A DNA stretch of 64,000 nt from positions 372,001 to 436,000 of the forward strand of contig NZ_VZPG01000001.1 in NCBI RefSeq assembly GCF_008801715.1, in the 5' to 3' direction. Under the pieces are notes generated by a model that worked only from the letters and a program-made list of their open reading frames with translations, made no database searches and had not been told where the DNA came from. Shown one piece after another: positions 26,760-36,983 of this stretch. This DNA comes from Pseudochrobactrum saccharolyticum. GTDB taxonomy: Bacteria; Pseudomonadota; Alphaproteobacteria; Rhizobiales; Rhizobiaceae. The translations under genes were made by a program, and so were the position numbers. Position 1 is the stretch's first letter. Each line of letters opens with the position of its first letter.

Positions 26760-28052
26760 TCAGGCAGGCTGATTTTGCAAAACAGCAATATAGAAGCCGT
26801 CTGTATCCGTGGAAAGCGGCGAGAACACGGCACCGAAATCTGGATAATGCGGCTGTGCCTGATCGGTGATGCCGCTCCACAGCTCCGCCATCGGCAGCGC
26901 CCTGTAATCGGAGTTTTCCGAGAGAAAACGGGCGACCTGCCGGTTATTCTCGGAAGCAAACAGCGAACAGGTCACATAAACCAGACGACCACCCGGCTTC
27001 ACATAATGTTTGGCCGCTTCAAGCACTTCATGCTGATCGGCAACGCGGCGCTCAAGCTGCACATCGGTCAAACGCCATTTGGCATCCGGACGGCGGCGCC
27101 ATGTGCCGGAACCTGTGCATGGCGCATCGGTCAGCACAATATCCATCTGCCCTTTATAAGGCTCCAGATTTTCCGGCCGGTTATGTACCTGTGTATTACG
27201 CACACCGGCGCGGCTCAGGCGATCATGAATCGGATTAAGGCGCGAGCGCTCGGCATCATAGGCATGAATCTGCCCCTTATTCTGCATAGCTGCGGCCAGA
27301 GCCAGCGTTTTACCACCGGCACCGGCGCAATAATCCATAACCTGCTGACCGGGCTGTGCGCCAACCAGTTTCGCGGCAAGCTGCGAGCCTAAATCCTGCA
27401 CCTCATACCAGCCATCGAGAAAAGCCTGCTCGGTCTGTACATTCGGATGACGGCCAAGCGCACGCAAAGGCGGAATACGAACCGCTTCAGGCAGAAAAGG
27501 TGCAGCTTCTGCACCGGCATTTTTCAGACCTTCCAGCGCGGTCAGCACCTTGTCGCGATTGGTTTTCAGCGTATTGACCCGCAGATCAACCGGCGGACGT
27601 GTAGCAAGCTCAGCAGCCTGTGCAACCCAGTTCTCACCAAACAAGGCTGAAAATTCCGGCACCCAGCTCTCGGCAATATCGGCGCGGATAAAATCCGGCG
27701 CATCACTCAGATCACGGCTTTCCCAAGCCTGCAAGCGCTCACCCTCAAGCGGCTCTGGCGCAAATTTATCGCCGGCCAGATTAGCCTCCAGCCACTCTGC
27801 GCCCATATCAGGATCGCTCAGGACAGAGGCATAAACCAGCGCACGGGCATCCTGCGCATCCATTTGCCAGCCGAATGACAGTTTACGGCGCAGAACATCA
27901 TAGACAATATTGCCGATCACAGCGCGGTCGCCAGCTCCGGCAAAGCGGTGCGCTGCACCCCAGTCTTTCAGCGCATCGGAAGCAGCACGGCTCTGGCGTT
28001 CAATATCTTCCAGCACTTCTATCGCTGCCTGCAACCGTCCGCCCAAACGCAT
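26760..28052 (-). CDS. RsmB/NOP-family RNA (cytosine-5) methyltransferase
   Basis: Transfers a methyl group from SAM to C5 of cytosine in RNA. The protein of 430 residues has an NusB-like N-terminal helical part, then the Rossmann domain with DYCAGAGGKTLALAAA (SAM site), TDAPCTGSGTW (motif IV cysteine) and VYVTCSLFASENN (motif VI, catalytic cysteine). The family includes RsmB, which modifies 16S C967, but the N-terminal part is weakly similar, so I give the family only. The start at 28052 (MRLGGRLQAA) is preferred to 28094; AGGA lies eleven bases before it. Confidence 0.88.
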   Translation of the reverse strand: MRLGGRLQAAIEVLEDIERQSRAASDALKDWGAAHRFAGAGDRAVIGNIVYDVLRRKLSFGWQMDAQDARALVYASVLSDPDMGAEWLEANLAGDKFAPEPLEGERLQAWESRDLSDAPDFIRADIAESWVPEFSALFGENWVAQAAELATRPPVDLRVNTLKTNRDKVLTALEGLKNAGAEAAPFLPEAVRIPPLRALGRHPNVQTEQAFLDGWYEVQDLGSQLAAKLVGAQPGQQVMDYCAGAGGKTLALAAAMQNKGQIHAYDAERSRLNPIHDRLSRAGVRNTQVHNRPENLEPYKGQMDIVLTDAPCTGSGTWRRRPDAKWRLTDVQLERRVADQHEVLEAAKHYVKPGGRLVYVTCSLFASENNRQVARFLSENSDYRALPMAELWSGITDQAQPHYPDFGAVFSPLSTDTDGFYIAVLQNQPA

Positions 28053-28141
28053 CTTTACCGCTTTCCTGTTTTTATCTTGTTCATATGTTCTCACCGCATA
28101 GCTTAAAATGCGCTAAAGTGAAACGACCTGAGCAAAAGAAA

Positions 28142-28166
28142 AAGCCGGAGCAGTGATGCTCCGGCT
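28142..28166 (-). terminator. intrinsic terminator of katA
   Basis: AGCCGGAGCA / TGCTCCGGCT with a four-base loop followed by TTTTTC on the minus strand, 23 bases after the katA stop codon. Confidence 0.88.
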
Positions 28167-28189
28167 TCTTTATATTGCGTTCCTACCAC

Positions 28190-29689
28190 TTATTCAGCAG
28201 CAGTCTGCTTTTCCTCATTGGAAATCGTATTGGCTTCATAACCATGCGCTTCCTTGAGGGCTGCACGGACACCGGCTTCATAATCCGGATGGATCAGTTT
28301 GAAATGGCCAAGCTGACGCTCAATGATAAAGCCAGGAACACCGCCCATTGCCGCAGCAATATTCGAGAACAGACGGCTCTTCTGACCTGCATCAAACAGG
28401 TTAAACAGTGCGCGCGGCTGCGAATAATCATCATTGCCGATACGGTGATTGTAACGATCAACGTCACCGGAGATTTTCAGCGGCGGTTCTTTCGCCGATG
28501 GCTGCTCAACCGGACCATTGAAGGAATTTGGCTCATAATAAGCATCCGGATTACCGGTCGCGATACCGCCATAAGTATTCATCTGACCGTCGCGATGGTA
28601 GTGATGCACCGGACATGCAGGCTTATTGACCGGAATTTGCTCATAATGCGTGCCAAGACGATGACGATGCGCATCTGCATAGGAGAATACACGCGCCTGC
28701 AACATCTTGTCCGGCGAATAGCCGATACCCGGTACGATATTCGATGGCGAGAAAGCAGCCTGCTCGATTTCCGCAAAGTAATTGTCGGCGTTACGGTTCA
28801 GCTCCATAATACCGATATCCATCACCGGATAATCCGCATGCGGCCAGACTTTGGTCAGATCAAACGGGTTATAAGGTGTTTTATCGGCATCGAGTTCAGG
28901 CATGATCTGAACCTGCACTTTCCAGCGCGGGAATTCACCCTTTTCAATCGCACCAAACAGGTCGGCCTGTGTGGATTCACGGGTCTGGCCGACAACTTTT
29001 TCGGCTTCCGCATTCGTCCAGTGCTGGTGCCCCTGCATGGTCTTGAAGTGGAATTTCACCCAATAGCGCTCACCGGCATCATTCCAGAACGAATAAGTAT
29101 GCGAGCCGTAACCATTGATGTGACGCACATCTGTCGGCAGACCACGATCTGACATCAGGATTGTTACCTGATGCAGGCTTTCCGGTGACAGCGACCAGAA
29201 ATCCCACATAGCTGTGGCGGAGCGCATATTGGTCTTTGGATGGCGCTTCTGGGTGTGGATGAAATCCGGGAATTTCACCGGATCACGTACGAAAAAGACC
29301 GGCGTGTTATTGCCAACCAGATCCCAGTTGCCTTCTTCTGTGTAGAATTTCAGTGCGAAACCGCGCACGTCGCGCTCGGCATCTGCCGCACCGGCTTCAC
29401 CGGCAACTGTGGAGAAACGCGCAATCATCGGGGTCTTCGCACCCGGCTGCAAGGCTTTGGCTTTGGTATATTTGGAAATATCACCGGTAATGGTCAGTGT
29501 ACCATGGGCACCCCAGCCCTTGGCATGAACCGCACGCTCAGGAATACGCTCACGGTTCTGGTGTGCCAGCTTTTCAATGAGCTGGTAGTCAGTCATCAGG
29601 ACAGGACCGCGCTCGCCTGCTGTCAGGGAATTCTGGTTATCCGGAATCGGTGAACCCGCACTTGTGGTCATAATCGGACGATCGGCCAT
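28190..29689 (-). CDS. katA: haem catalase
   Basis: Breaks down hydrogen peroxide. With the ATG at 29689 (GGGAGAG six bases before) it has 499 residues; the frame reads back 42 codons through non-family sequence. It shows the active-site histidine H55 in [10 protein letters not shown], the conserved FSTVAGE segment, [11 protein letters not shown], and the proximal haem ligand tyrosine in [14 protein letters not shown]. This is the small-subunit clade without the long C-terminal flavodoxin-like domain. No signal peptide is present, so it is cytoplasmic. It is divergent from oxyR, which very likely activates it. Confidence 0.96.
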   Translation of the reverse strand: MADRPIMTTSAGSPIPDNQNSLTAGERGPVLMTDYQLIEKLAHQNRERIPERAVHAKGWGAHGTLTITGDISKYTKAKALQPGAKTPMIARFSTVAGEAGAADAERDVRGFALKFYTEEGNWDLVGNNTPVFFVRDPVKFPDFIHTQKRHPKTNMRSATAMWDFWSLSPESLHQVTILMSDRGLPTDVRHINGYGSHTYSFWNDAGERYWVKFHFKTMQGHQHWTNAEAEKVVGQTRESTQADLFGAIEKGEFPRWKVQVQIMPELDADKTPYNPFDLTKVWPHADYPVMDIGIMELNRNADNYFAEIEQAAFSPSNIVPGIGYSPDKMLQARVFSYADAHRHRLGTHYEQIPVNKPACPVHHYHRDGQMNTYGGIATGNPDAYYEPNSFNGPVEQPSAKEPPLKISGDVDRYNHRIGNDDYSQPRALFNLFDAGQKSRLFSNIAAAMGGVPGFIIERQLGHFKLIHPDYEAGVRAALKEAHGYEANTISNEEKQTAAE

Positions 29690-29882
29690 TTTTAGCTCTC
29701 CCTTGTATGATTGGCTCTGTTTTGAGCCATTATAAAAAAATCTGCATGACAAGATTATGACGGGCGCAGAACCACCTTCAGGTATTCCGCACCAGTCAAA
29801 ACATGTATTAAACATTCAATTTCAATCGCTTAATCATATGCATTGATCAGAACTGAAATTGCATTCTCATGCTCTTTCTAAA

Positions 29883-29951
29883 GAATAGAACTATTCTAAC
29901 CATAATTTCCAATTGAATTTCCTGCAATTATTGATAGGATTTTCTTATCAT
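29883..29951. promoter_or_regulatory. katA/oxyR control region
   Basis: Two palindromes lie in the divergent gap: AGAATAG-AA-CTATTCT (29883-29898) and TGATAGGATTTTCTTATCA (29933-29951). The second has the ATAG-N7-(T/C)TAT form of an OxyR half-site and overlaps the oxyR start codon, which suggests self-control. Confidence 0.55.
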
Positions 29952-30915
29952 GTTTACAGTCAAACAAATGCGTTATTTCGATGCGCTCGCCACTCATCTG
30001 CATTTCCGCAAAGCAGCGGAAACGGTATTCGTTTCACAACCCGCTCTGTCCGCGCAGATTGCGGAAATGGAAAATCTGGCGGGCAGCCCGCTCTTTGAAC
30101 GTGCCAATAAATCAGTTCTGCTCACAGAACTCGGCCACACACTCTGGCCGCGCATTAAAGTGATTTTGCAGGAAATCCGTGCGCTGGAAGAACTGACCGA
30201 GCAGAAAAGCGGTATTTTACAGTTACGACTGCGGCTTGGCATCATCCCAACCATTGCCCCCTATTTGCTGCCGGATCTTATTCAGGCGCTGAAACAGCAA
30301 TATCCGGCACTGACGCTGGAACTGCGCGAGGCACTGACCGACAAGCTGCTGGAAGAATTGCGCAATGGTGAACTGGATGCGGTGATCGCCGCCATGCCGG
30401 TGCATGATCCCTACCTGACCGGCAAACACCTGTTTGATGACCGGTTTCTGATCGCCACTTCCAGCAATAATAATGATGTCCTGCCCTCACCGCTCACACA
30501 GGGCAATGCGGCATTGGAAAAGCTGCTACTACTTGAAGAAGGCCACTGTCTGCGCGATCAAGCACTTGAGGTCTGCGCTCTGCCGCGTGAGCGTACACTG
30601 GTGAATTTCGGTGCGACCAGCATGGCCACGCTGCTGCAAATGGTCAGCAATGATATGGGGCTGACGCTGATACCGGAAATCGCCATCCGCTCTGAGGTTC
30701 CGCATAAGCGCATCCGCATTGTGCCATTCTCGGACGGCTCACCAAAACGCCAGATCGGCCTGTTCTGGCGCAAACAGAGTCAGCGTCTTGAGGATTTCAC
30801 GGCTTTGGCGAAATGCATCCAAAACAGCGCGGAAAAAGTGATGCTGGCACCTGATGAGCTTGGCAGCCTGATCCGCCACAGTGCCGAATCTGAAGAGACT
30901 GCATCTAGAGCATAA
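29950..30915 (+). CDS. oxyR: peroxide-sensing LysR regulator OxyR
   Basis: Protein of 321 residues. The LysR helix-turn-helix is at about residues 1-60. The redox pair is clear: C200 and C209 in EEGHCLRDQALEVC, with the same nine-residue spacing as C199/C208 of E. coli OxyR, where peroxide makes the disulfide that turns on DNA binding as an activator. It is divergent from katA. The last residues S-R-A and the TAA stop codon are encoded inside a palindromic repeat beginning at 30906, so the C-terminal end has been set by the repeat. Confidence 0.95.
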   Translation: MFTVKQMRYFDALATHLHFRKAAETVFVSQPALSAQIAEMENLAGSPLFERANKSVLLTELGHTLWPRIKVILQEIRALEELTEQKSGILQLRLRLGIIPTIAPYLLPDLIQALKQQYPALTLELREALTDKLLEELRNGELDAVIAAMPVHDPYLTGKHLFDDRFLIATSSNNNDVLPSPLTQGNAALEKLLLLEEGHCLRDQALEVCALPRERTLVNFGATSMATLLQMVSNDMGLTLIPEIAIRSEVPHKRIRIVPFSDGSPKRQIGLFWRKQSQRLEDFTALAKCIQNSAEKVMLAPDELGSLIRHSAESEETASRA

Positions 30916-30953
30916 TTTCTTAGACTTGGATCAGTTTAAGGAATTATGCTCTA
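30906..30953. repeat. palindromic repeat supplying the oxyR stop codon
   Basis: TAGAGCATAATT...AATTATGCTCTA, arms of about 14 bases with one mismatch around a 20-base centre. The TAA of AGAGCATAA is the oxyR stop codon. As a transcript it also forms a strong hairpin. Confidence 0.8.
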
Positions 30954-30965
30954 ATTTTAAAGTGT

Positions 30966-31007
30966 TAGAGCGACCTTTGTGTGCCAAGTCTGGCACACGG
31001 CGCTCTA
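30966..31007. repeat. palindromic repeat supplying the stop codon of the next gene
   Basis: TAGAGCG...CGCTCTA outer arms around an inner GTGTGCCA-AGTC-TGGCACAC stem. Read on the minus strand, the first three bases TAG (31007-31005) are the stop codon of the small hypothetical gene. Confidence 0.8.
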
Positions 31008-31223
31008 TCCAGCGCATTCCTGCTGGTATTTAAGCATCATCAGCGCAGCAGCTTTGCTCATCCATAGGTCGCGCTCATTCGCGAGATCAGCTTCAAAGCG
31101 CTTGGCAAGCTGTATATAAGCCTGCCACATGCTCTGCGCCCCTTCCCCCTCCTGCACAGAGAAGTGTTTTTCCATGCGCTCCACTGTCGCCTTGATCTGG
31201 TCAGTTTCAGGAATAGTTTTCAT
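31005..31223 (-). CDS. small hypothetical protein, 72 residues
   Basis: I do not recognise a family. The protein is acidic and helical, with no membrane segment or signal peptide; it has MEKHFSVQEGEG and a leucine/alanine-rich C-terminal helix. GGAGG lies five bases before the ATG at 31223, which supports real translation. It follows guaB on the same strand, but a terminator at 31252-31272 lies between them. Its TAG stop codon is the end of a palindromic repeat, so the native C-terminus may have been longer. Confidence 0.7.
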   Translation of the reverse strand: MKTIPETDQIKATVERMEKHFSVQEGEGAQSMWQAYIQLAKRFEADLANERDLWMSKAAALMMLKYQQECAG

Positions 31224-31251
31224 CAGCACCTCCCGTTTGCGGGCAATAAAA

Positions 31252-31272
31252 AAGGCCGGTTAAACCGGCCTT
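31252..31272 (-). terminator. intrinsic terminator of guaB
   Basis: AAGGCCGGT / ACCGGCCTT with a TAA loop and a T-run on the minus strand, 12 bases past the guaB stop codon. Confidence 0.85.
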
Positions 31273-31284
31273 TTCGTATTCGTC

Positions 31285-32892
<1,608 letters not shown>

Positions 32893-32940
32893 CTATTCGT
32901 GAAAATCGCGTAAATTTCACCAGATCTTGTATCAGGCAGC

Positions 32941-33624
32941 TTAATTACAGCTAAAATGACGGCTAAATTCCTTCCGTCCTGCCGATGTAAAATGCAAGGC
33001 ACGCCCCTGTTCGCGGCGCAACCAGTTGCGCTCCAGCATCATATCCAGCACTGCCGCACCAAGCGATCCGCCCAGATGATGACGACGCTCACTCCAGTCC
33101 AGACAATGCAGGCAAAGCGGTCGGCGTTTGCCTTCCAGCGGTTTCAGCTCAAGCCCTAATCCGCTGAAGAACTCCCGCCCCTCCGAAGTCAGCTGAAGTG
33201 CATCCTGCTCTGAGTGTTCGAGATAGTTACGCGCCGTCAGACCATTGAACAGCGTGACACCCGCCTCACCCGCCAGATGATCGTAGCAAATCCGCGCTTC
33301 CCGCAACGCTGCATCTTTAGGCCCTGTACGCACCCGCACAGCCCCCGTGCGTTGCGCCAAACCCATCAGAGCTTCCAGTACCTGCGCCACATCTGCACCC
33401 GACAGGCGGAAATAGCGATGACGCCCCTGTTTTTCAGCAGTGAGCAAACCGGCATCACTCAATTTGGTGAGATGTCCGCTGGCGGTCTGAACAGTGACAC
33501 CGGCCACACCTGCCAATTCACTGACCGTCAAAGCACGGCCATCCATCAGCGCCGTGAGGATGTTTGCGCGGGCGGGGTCGCCGATCAATGCGGCAACAGA
33601 AGCTATGACAGGTCCATCTTTCAT
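32941..33624 (-). CDS. ArsR-family winged-helix regulator
   Basis: The open frame is longer, but the protein begins at 33624 and has 227 residues. Residues 1-95 form an ArsR helix-turn-helix domain (IGDPARANILTALMDG, TVSELAGVAGVTVQTASGHLTKL). The C-terminal half of about 130 residues has no named domain; it carries CLHCLDWSERRHH, whose cysteine/histidine cluster might bind metal. This two-part form is widespread in proteobacteria. It is divergent from a small monooxygenase gene, the likely target. The ribosome site is weak, so the start is slightly uncertain. Confidence 0.85.
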   Translation of the reverse strand: MKDGPVIASVAALIGDPARANILTALMDGRALTVSELAGVAGVTVQTASGHLTKLSDAGLLTAEKQGRHRYFRLSGADVAQVLEALMGLAQRTGAVRVRTGPKDAALREARICYDHLAGEAGVTLFNGLTARNYLEHSEQDALQLTSEGREFFSGLGLELKPLEGKRRPLCLHCLDWSERRHHLGGSLGAAVLDMMLERNWLRREQGRALHFTSAGRKEFSRHFSCN

Positions 33625-33702
33625 AGTTCGATGATAGCCGAAGCATTGATGCAACTCAATGGGGTATTTGCCTGCGCAGAAACGCACAAGGAGTCTCCCC
33701 CC

Positions 33703-34062
33703 ATGATCGCCGTAATTTTTGAAGCCCACCCAGCTAAAGGACAAAAAAACATCTATCTGGATATTGCCGCCGACCTGAAAGAAGAACTGCAAAGGATTGA
33801 CGGTTTTATCTCCGTCGAACGCTTTCAGAGCCTGACTGATCCGGACAAAATTCTCTCCCTCTCCTTCTTCCGTGATGAGGAAGCCGTAAAAAGCTGGCGC
33901 TCCAGCTTTATGCATCGCTCGGCGCAAGCTGCGGGGCGCAGCGGTGTTTTTGCCGATTACCGGCTGCGGGTGGCCGCTGTCACCCGTGATTACGGCTTAA
34001 ACAGCCGCATACAGGCACCGCAGGACAGCCGAAGCTTTCATCATGAGCGGGAACTGACCTGA
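33703..34062 (+). CDS. antibiotic biosynthesis monooxygenase (ABM) domain protein
   Basis: Protein of 119 residues. IAVIFEAHPAKG, DGFISVERFQSL and SFFRDEEAVKSWR are the strands and helix of the dimeric alpha-beta barrel ABM fold, which includes quinol monooxygenases and haem-degrading enzymes. The substrate is unknown. AAGGAG lies nine bases before the ATG; upstream reading frame is antisense to the ArsR gene. The divergent ArsR-ABM arrangement recurs in related genomes and suggests that the regulator controls it. The last 25 residues extend past the usual domain. Confidence 0.85.
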   Translation: MIAVIFEAHPAKGQKNIYLDIAADLKEELQRIDGFISVERFQSLTDPDKILSLSFFRDEEAVKSWRSSFMHRSAQAAGRSGVFADYRLRVAAVTRDYGLNSRIQAPQDSRSFHHERELT

Positions 34063-34216
34063 CCTCAAAACATCAGCCTGCCCATTTACCACATTAGATG
34101 TCGCGTCCAGAACGATATCTCGCCAAACTTGACATACACTTTGGCCAGCATTGCAAAGATATTCATCCACTATTCGCACATTTATTTATCTGGTGATTTA
34201 TCTGGGAGGAAAATCC

Positions 34217-35407
34217 ATGAGCAGCAACCGTGGTGTCGTCTATACGGGTCCGGGACAGGTTGAAGTACAGAATATCGCAGATCCGGTTTTTGCCGACCCG
34301 ACAGGACGCAAGATCGAACATGCGGTGATCCTCAAAGTCATTACAACAAATATTTGCGGCTCTGACCAGCATATGGTGCGCGGACGCACCACAGCTGAAG
34401 CAGGACTTGTGCTCGGCCATGAAATCACCGGTGAAGTGATTGAAAAAGGCGCGGATGTTGAAATGCTGGAGATCGGCGATATCGTCTCCGTACCGTTCAA
34501 CGTCGCCTGTGGTCGCTGCCGCACCTGCCGCGCGCAGGATACCGGTGTGTGCCTCACTGTTAATCCGTCCCGTGCCGGCGGTGCCTATGGCTATGTGGAT
34601 ATGGGTGGCTGGATCGGTGGTCAGGCCAAATATGTCACGATTCCCTATGCCGATTTTAACCTGCTGAAAATTCCGGATCGCGACCGTGCGCTGGCCAAAA
34701 TCCGCGACCTGACCATGCTTTCCGATATTCTGCCAACCGGCTTCCACGGCGCGGTTAAAGCCGGTGTCGGCGTTGGCTCCATCGTTTATGTGGCCGGTGC
34801 AGGCCCTGTTGGTCTGGCGGCGGCGGCCTCCGCCCGTATTCTCGGTGCAGCCGTGGTGATGATCGGTGACTTCAACAAAGAGCGTCTTGCCCATGCCAAG
34901 AGAGTCGGTTTTGAGCCGGTTGATCTCTCAGCTTCCGACCGCCTTGGCGATCTGATTGCCGACATTACCGGCAGCAATGAAGTCGACAGTGCGATTGACG
35001 CAGTGGGCTTTGAAGCACGCGGCCATGCAGGCGGCGAACAACCGGCGATCGTTCTCAATCAGATGATGGAGATCACCCGTGCGGCTGGCAATATCGGTAT
35101 TCCGGGGCTCTATGTGACCGAAGATCCGGGCGCTGTGGACAAAGCCGCCAAAGTTGGCAGCCTTTCCTTACGCTTCGGCCTCGGCTGGGCGAAAGCACAG
35201 AGCTTCCACACCGGCCAGACACCAGTGCTGAAATATAACCGCCAGCTGATGCAGGCCATTCTCTACGACCGTCTGAATATTGCGGAAATCGTTAATGCCC
35301 AGCTGATCTCGCTGGATGATGCACCGAAAGGTTATGAAAGTTTCGATCAGGGCGCTGCGAAGAAATTCGTCATCGATCCGCATGGCGATCTGCTGAAATC
35401 AGCCTGA
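34217..35407 (+). CDS. fdhA: glutathione-independent formaldehyde dehydrogenase
   Basis: Zinc-dependent medium-chain dehydrogenase of 396 residues, close to the 399 of Pseudomonas FdhA, which oxidises formaldehyde with tightly bound NAD+. The catalytic zinc ligands lie in CGSDQHM and GHEITGEV, the structural zinc cysteines in CGRCRTCRAQDTGVC, and the NAD fold has VAGAGPVGLAAA. GGGAGG lies eight bases before the ATG. It is a single gene. No other C1-metabolism gene lies near, so a detoxifying role is more likely than methylotrophy. It ends in a terminator at 35423-35460. Confidence 0.92.
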   Translation: MSSNRGVVYTGPGQVEVQNIADPVFADPTGRKIEHAVILKVITTNICGSDQHMVRGRTTAEAGLVLGHEITGEVIEKGADVEMLEIGDIVSVPFNVACGRCRTCRAQDTGVCLTVNPSRAGGAYGYVDMGGWIGGQAKYVTIPYADFNLLKIPDRDRALAKIRDLTMLSDILPTGFHGAVKAGVGVGSIVYVAGAGPVGLAAAASARILGAAVVMIGDFNKERLAHAKRVGFEPVDLSASDRLGDLIADITGSNEVDSAIDAVGFEARGHAGGEQPAIVLNQMMEITRAAGNIGIPGLYVTEDPGAVDKAAKVGSLSLRFGLGWAKAQSFHTGQTPVLKYNRQLMQAILYDRLNIAEIVNAQLISLDDAPKGYESFDQGAAKKFVIDPHGDLLKSA

Positions 35408-35422
35408 GAATGATCTGAAATG

Positions 35423-35460
35423 AAACAGCCCCGCATGAGGAAACTTGCGAGGCTGTTTTA
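35423..35460 (+). terminator. intrinsic terminator of fdhA
   Basis: GAAACAGCC...GGCTGTTTTA with an inner CGC/GCG pair and one mismatch, beginning 16 bases after the fdhA stop codon. Confidence 0.75.
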
Positions 35461-35465
35461 TATTC

Positions 35466-35533
35466 ACGCCTTTTCGAGGCTCTTTCTCCCTACGCCTCTT
35501 CGAGGATTCTTTTACTTTACGCCTCTGCAAGGC
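35466..35533. repeat. tandem triplication of the livF 3' end
   Basis: Three copies of ACGCCT(C/T)T(T/G)C(G/A)AGG(C/A) begin at 35466, 35492 and 35519, a period of 26-27 bases. On the minus strand the first is the true end of livF (L-A-E-A-TAA); the others would read L-E-E-A-TAG and L-E-K-A-TGA. Each can also fold as a small hairpin. Confidence 0.75.
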
Positions 35534-36236
35534 TGGCACCAAGAAACAGCTGCCCCACACGCGGATCAGCCAGCAGCGCATCTGCCTTGTTATGCATCCG
35601 CGTCTGCCCCTGCTCCAGCACCAGACCATAGTCAGACATCGCCAATGCCGCCTTGGCATTCTGCTCAACCATCAGCACCGTCACACCTTCATCGCGCAAA
35701 CGGATCAGTGTGCGGAATGTCTCGCTCACCATTTGCGGTGACAGGCCAATCGACGGCTCATCGATCAGGATCAGTTTCGGATCAAGCAGCAGCGCGCGGG
35801 CAATTTCCAGCTGTTTCTGCTGACCGCCGGAGAGCGTGATCGCCTGCTGATTGGCCTTCTCTTTAAGGATCGGGAATTGCTCCATCACCTCATCAATCCG
35901 CCGCGCGACCCTGCTCTGATCCGGTGCCGAAATACCGCCGATCTCCAGATTATGCTTCACCGACAGCATCGGAAACAGATTACGCCCCTGCGGGACATAA
36001 CTCACACCATGAGCCAGCATTTTTGCAGGCGCCTGCCCTGTCACATCTTTGCCGTTGAGCAGAACCTGCCCTGAGCGGATATTCAGCAGGCCGAAAATCG
36101 CTTTGAATACAGTTGACTTACCCGCACCGTTCGGGCCGATCACAGTGGTGATCGTGCCTTTTTCAATGCGAAAAGACGTACCGTTGAGAATGGTCATTTT
36201 ACCGTAACCGCCAAAGACCTGTTTCAGTTCCAGCAT
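35517..36236 (-). CDS. livF: branched-chain amino-acid ABC transporter ATPase LivF
   Basis: Protein of 239 residues with the ABC ATPase motifs: Walker A GPNGAGKST near residue 36, signature LSGGQQKQLEIARAL, Walker B LILIDEPSIGLSP. The LivF-type features are the ILNGTSF start and VLMVEQNAKAAL near the end. GGAGG lies seven bases before the ATG, and the livG stop codon is three bases upstream, so the genes are tightly coupled. It is last in the livHMGF operon. Its C-terminus is followed by two extra tandem copies of its own end. Confidence 0.93.
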   Translation of the reverse strand: MLELKQVFGGYGKMTILNGTSFRIEKGTITTVIGPNGAGKSTVFKAIFGLLNIRSGQVLLNGKDVTGQAPAKMLAHGVSYVPQGRNLFPMLSVKHNLEIGGISAPDQSRVARRIDEVMEQFPILKEKANQQAITLSGGQQKQLEIARALLLDPKLILIDEPSIGLSPQMVSETFRTLIRLRDEGVTVLMVEQNAKAALAMSDYGLVLEQGQTRMHNKADALLADPRVGQLFLGASLAEA

Positions 36237-36239
36237 GGC

Positions 36240-36983
36240 TCAGCCTCCCAAATAGGCTTCAATGACGTCCGGATTGGTACGCACGGTTTCCGGATCGCCT
36301 TCGGCAATGATACGCCCGTTTGCCAGCACAATAATGCGCGTGCAGAGCGACATGACAAATTCCATATTATGCTCGATCACCACAAAGGTTGCGCCGCGCT
36401 CACGATTGAACGCCTTGAGCCGCTCTTTGAGGTCGGCCAGCATGGTGAGATTAACCCCGCCTGCGGGTTCATCCAGCATCACCAGCTTCGGCCCCGCCAT
36501 AAAGGCCATCGCCGCATCGAGCAATTTCTGCTGCCCGTAAGACAGCGAACCTGCTTTTTCATAGGTCTGATGCGTGAGACGGAAGAACTCGATCATCGTC
36601 TTCGCTTCTTCAGTCAAGCCGGCATCCGGACGACCAAACAAACGCGACAGCATCGTGCCTTTATGCTCCTGACCGGCCAGAATGATATTATCCAGCACGC
36701 TCATATCCGGAAACACCTGCAACATCTGGAAAGTGCGGCCGACGCCGAGCTTATTGAGGTCGCTAGGGCGTTTGCCCGCAACATTCTGCCCATCCACCAG
36801 CACCGTGCCGTTTGTGGCAGGCAATTGCCCGAGAATGCAGTTGAACAAAGTGGATTTGCCGCTGCCATTTGGCCCGATCAGGCCGAGGATTTCCCCTTCA
36901 TGCACCTCAAAGGATACATCATCCACAGCGGTTACACCGCCAAAATTCTTGCTTAGATTACGCACGGAAAGAACGGGGTTCAT
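36240..36983 (-). CDS. livG: branched-chain amino-acid ABC transporter ATPase LivG
   Basis: The second ATPase of the importer, 247 residues. Walker A GPNGSGKST, signature LSYGQQKLLDAAMAF and Walker B LVMLDEPAGGVN are all present, and the LSYGQQ form of the signature is typical of LivG. The ATG at 36983 overlaps the livM stop codon (ATGA); a frame extension upstream lies inside livM and is discarded. GGGGAG precedes the start. Confidence 0.94.
   Translation of the reverse strand: MNPVLSVRNLSKNFGGVTAVDDVSFEVHEGEILGLIGPNGSGKSTLFNCILGQLPATNGTVLVDGQNVAGKRPSDLNKLGVGRTFQMLQVFPDMSVLDNIILAGQEHKGTMLSRLFGRPDAGLTEEAKTMIEFFRLTHQTYEKAGSLSYGQQKLLDAAMAFMAGPKLVMLDEPAGGVNLTMLADLKERLKAFNRERGATFVVIEHNMEFVMSLCTRIIVLANGRIIAEGDPETVRTNPDVIEAYLGG

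Noticed and set aside
26700-27392. Plus-strand frame of 230 codons beginning with a plausible MEKKPVFFQYYDPDKN
   Set aside because: Most of it is antisense to the RNA methyltransferase gene and has no family likeness; only the first 20 codons lie free.
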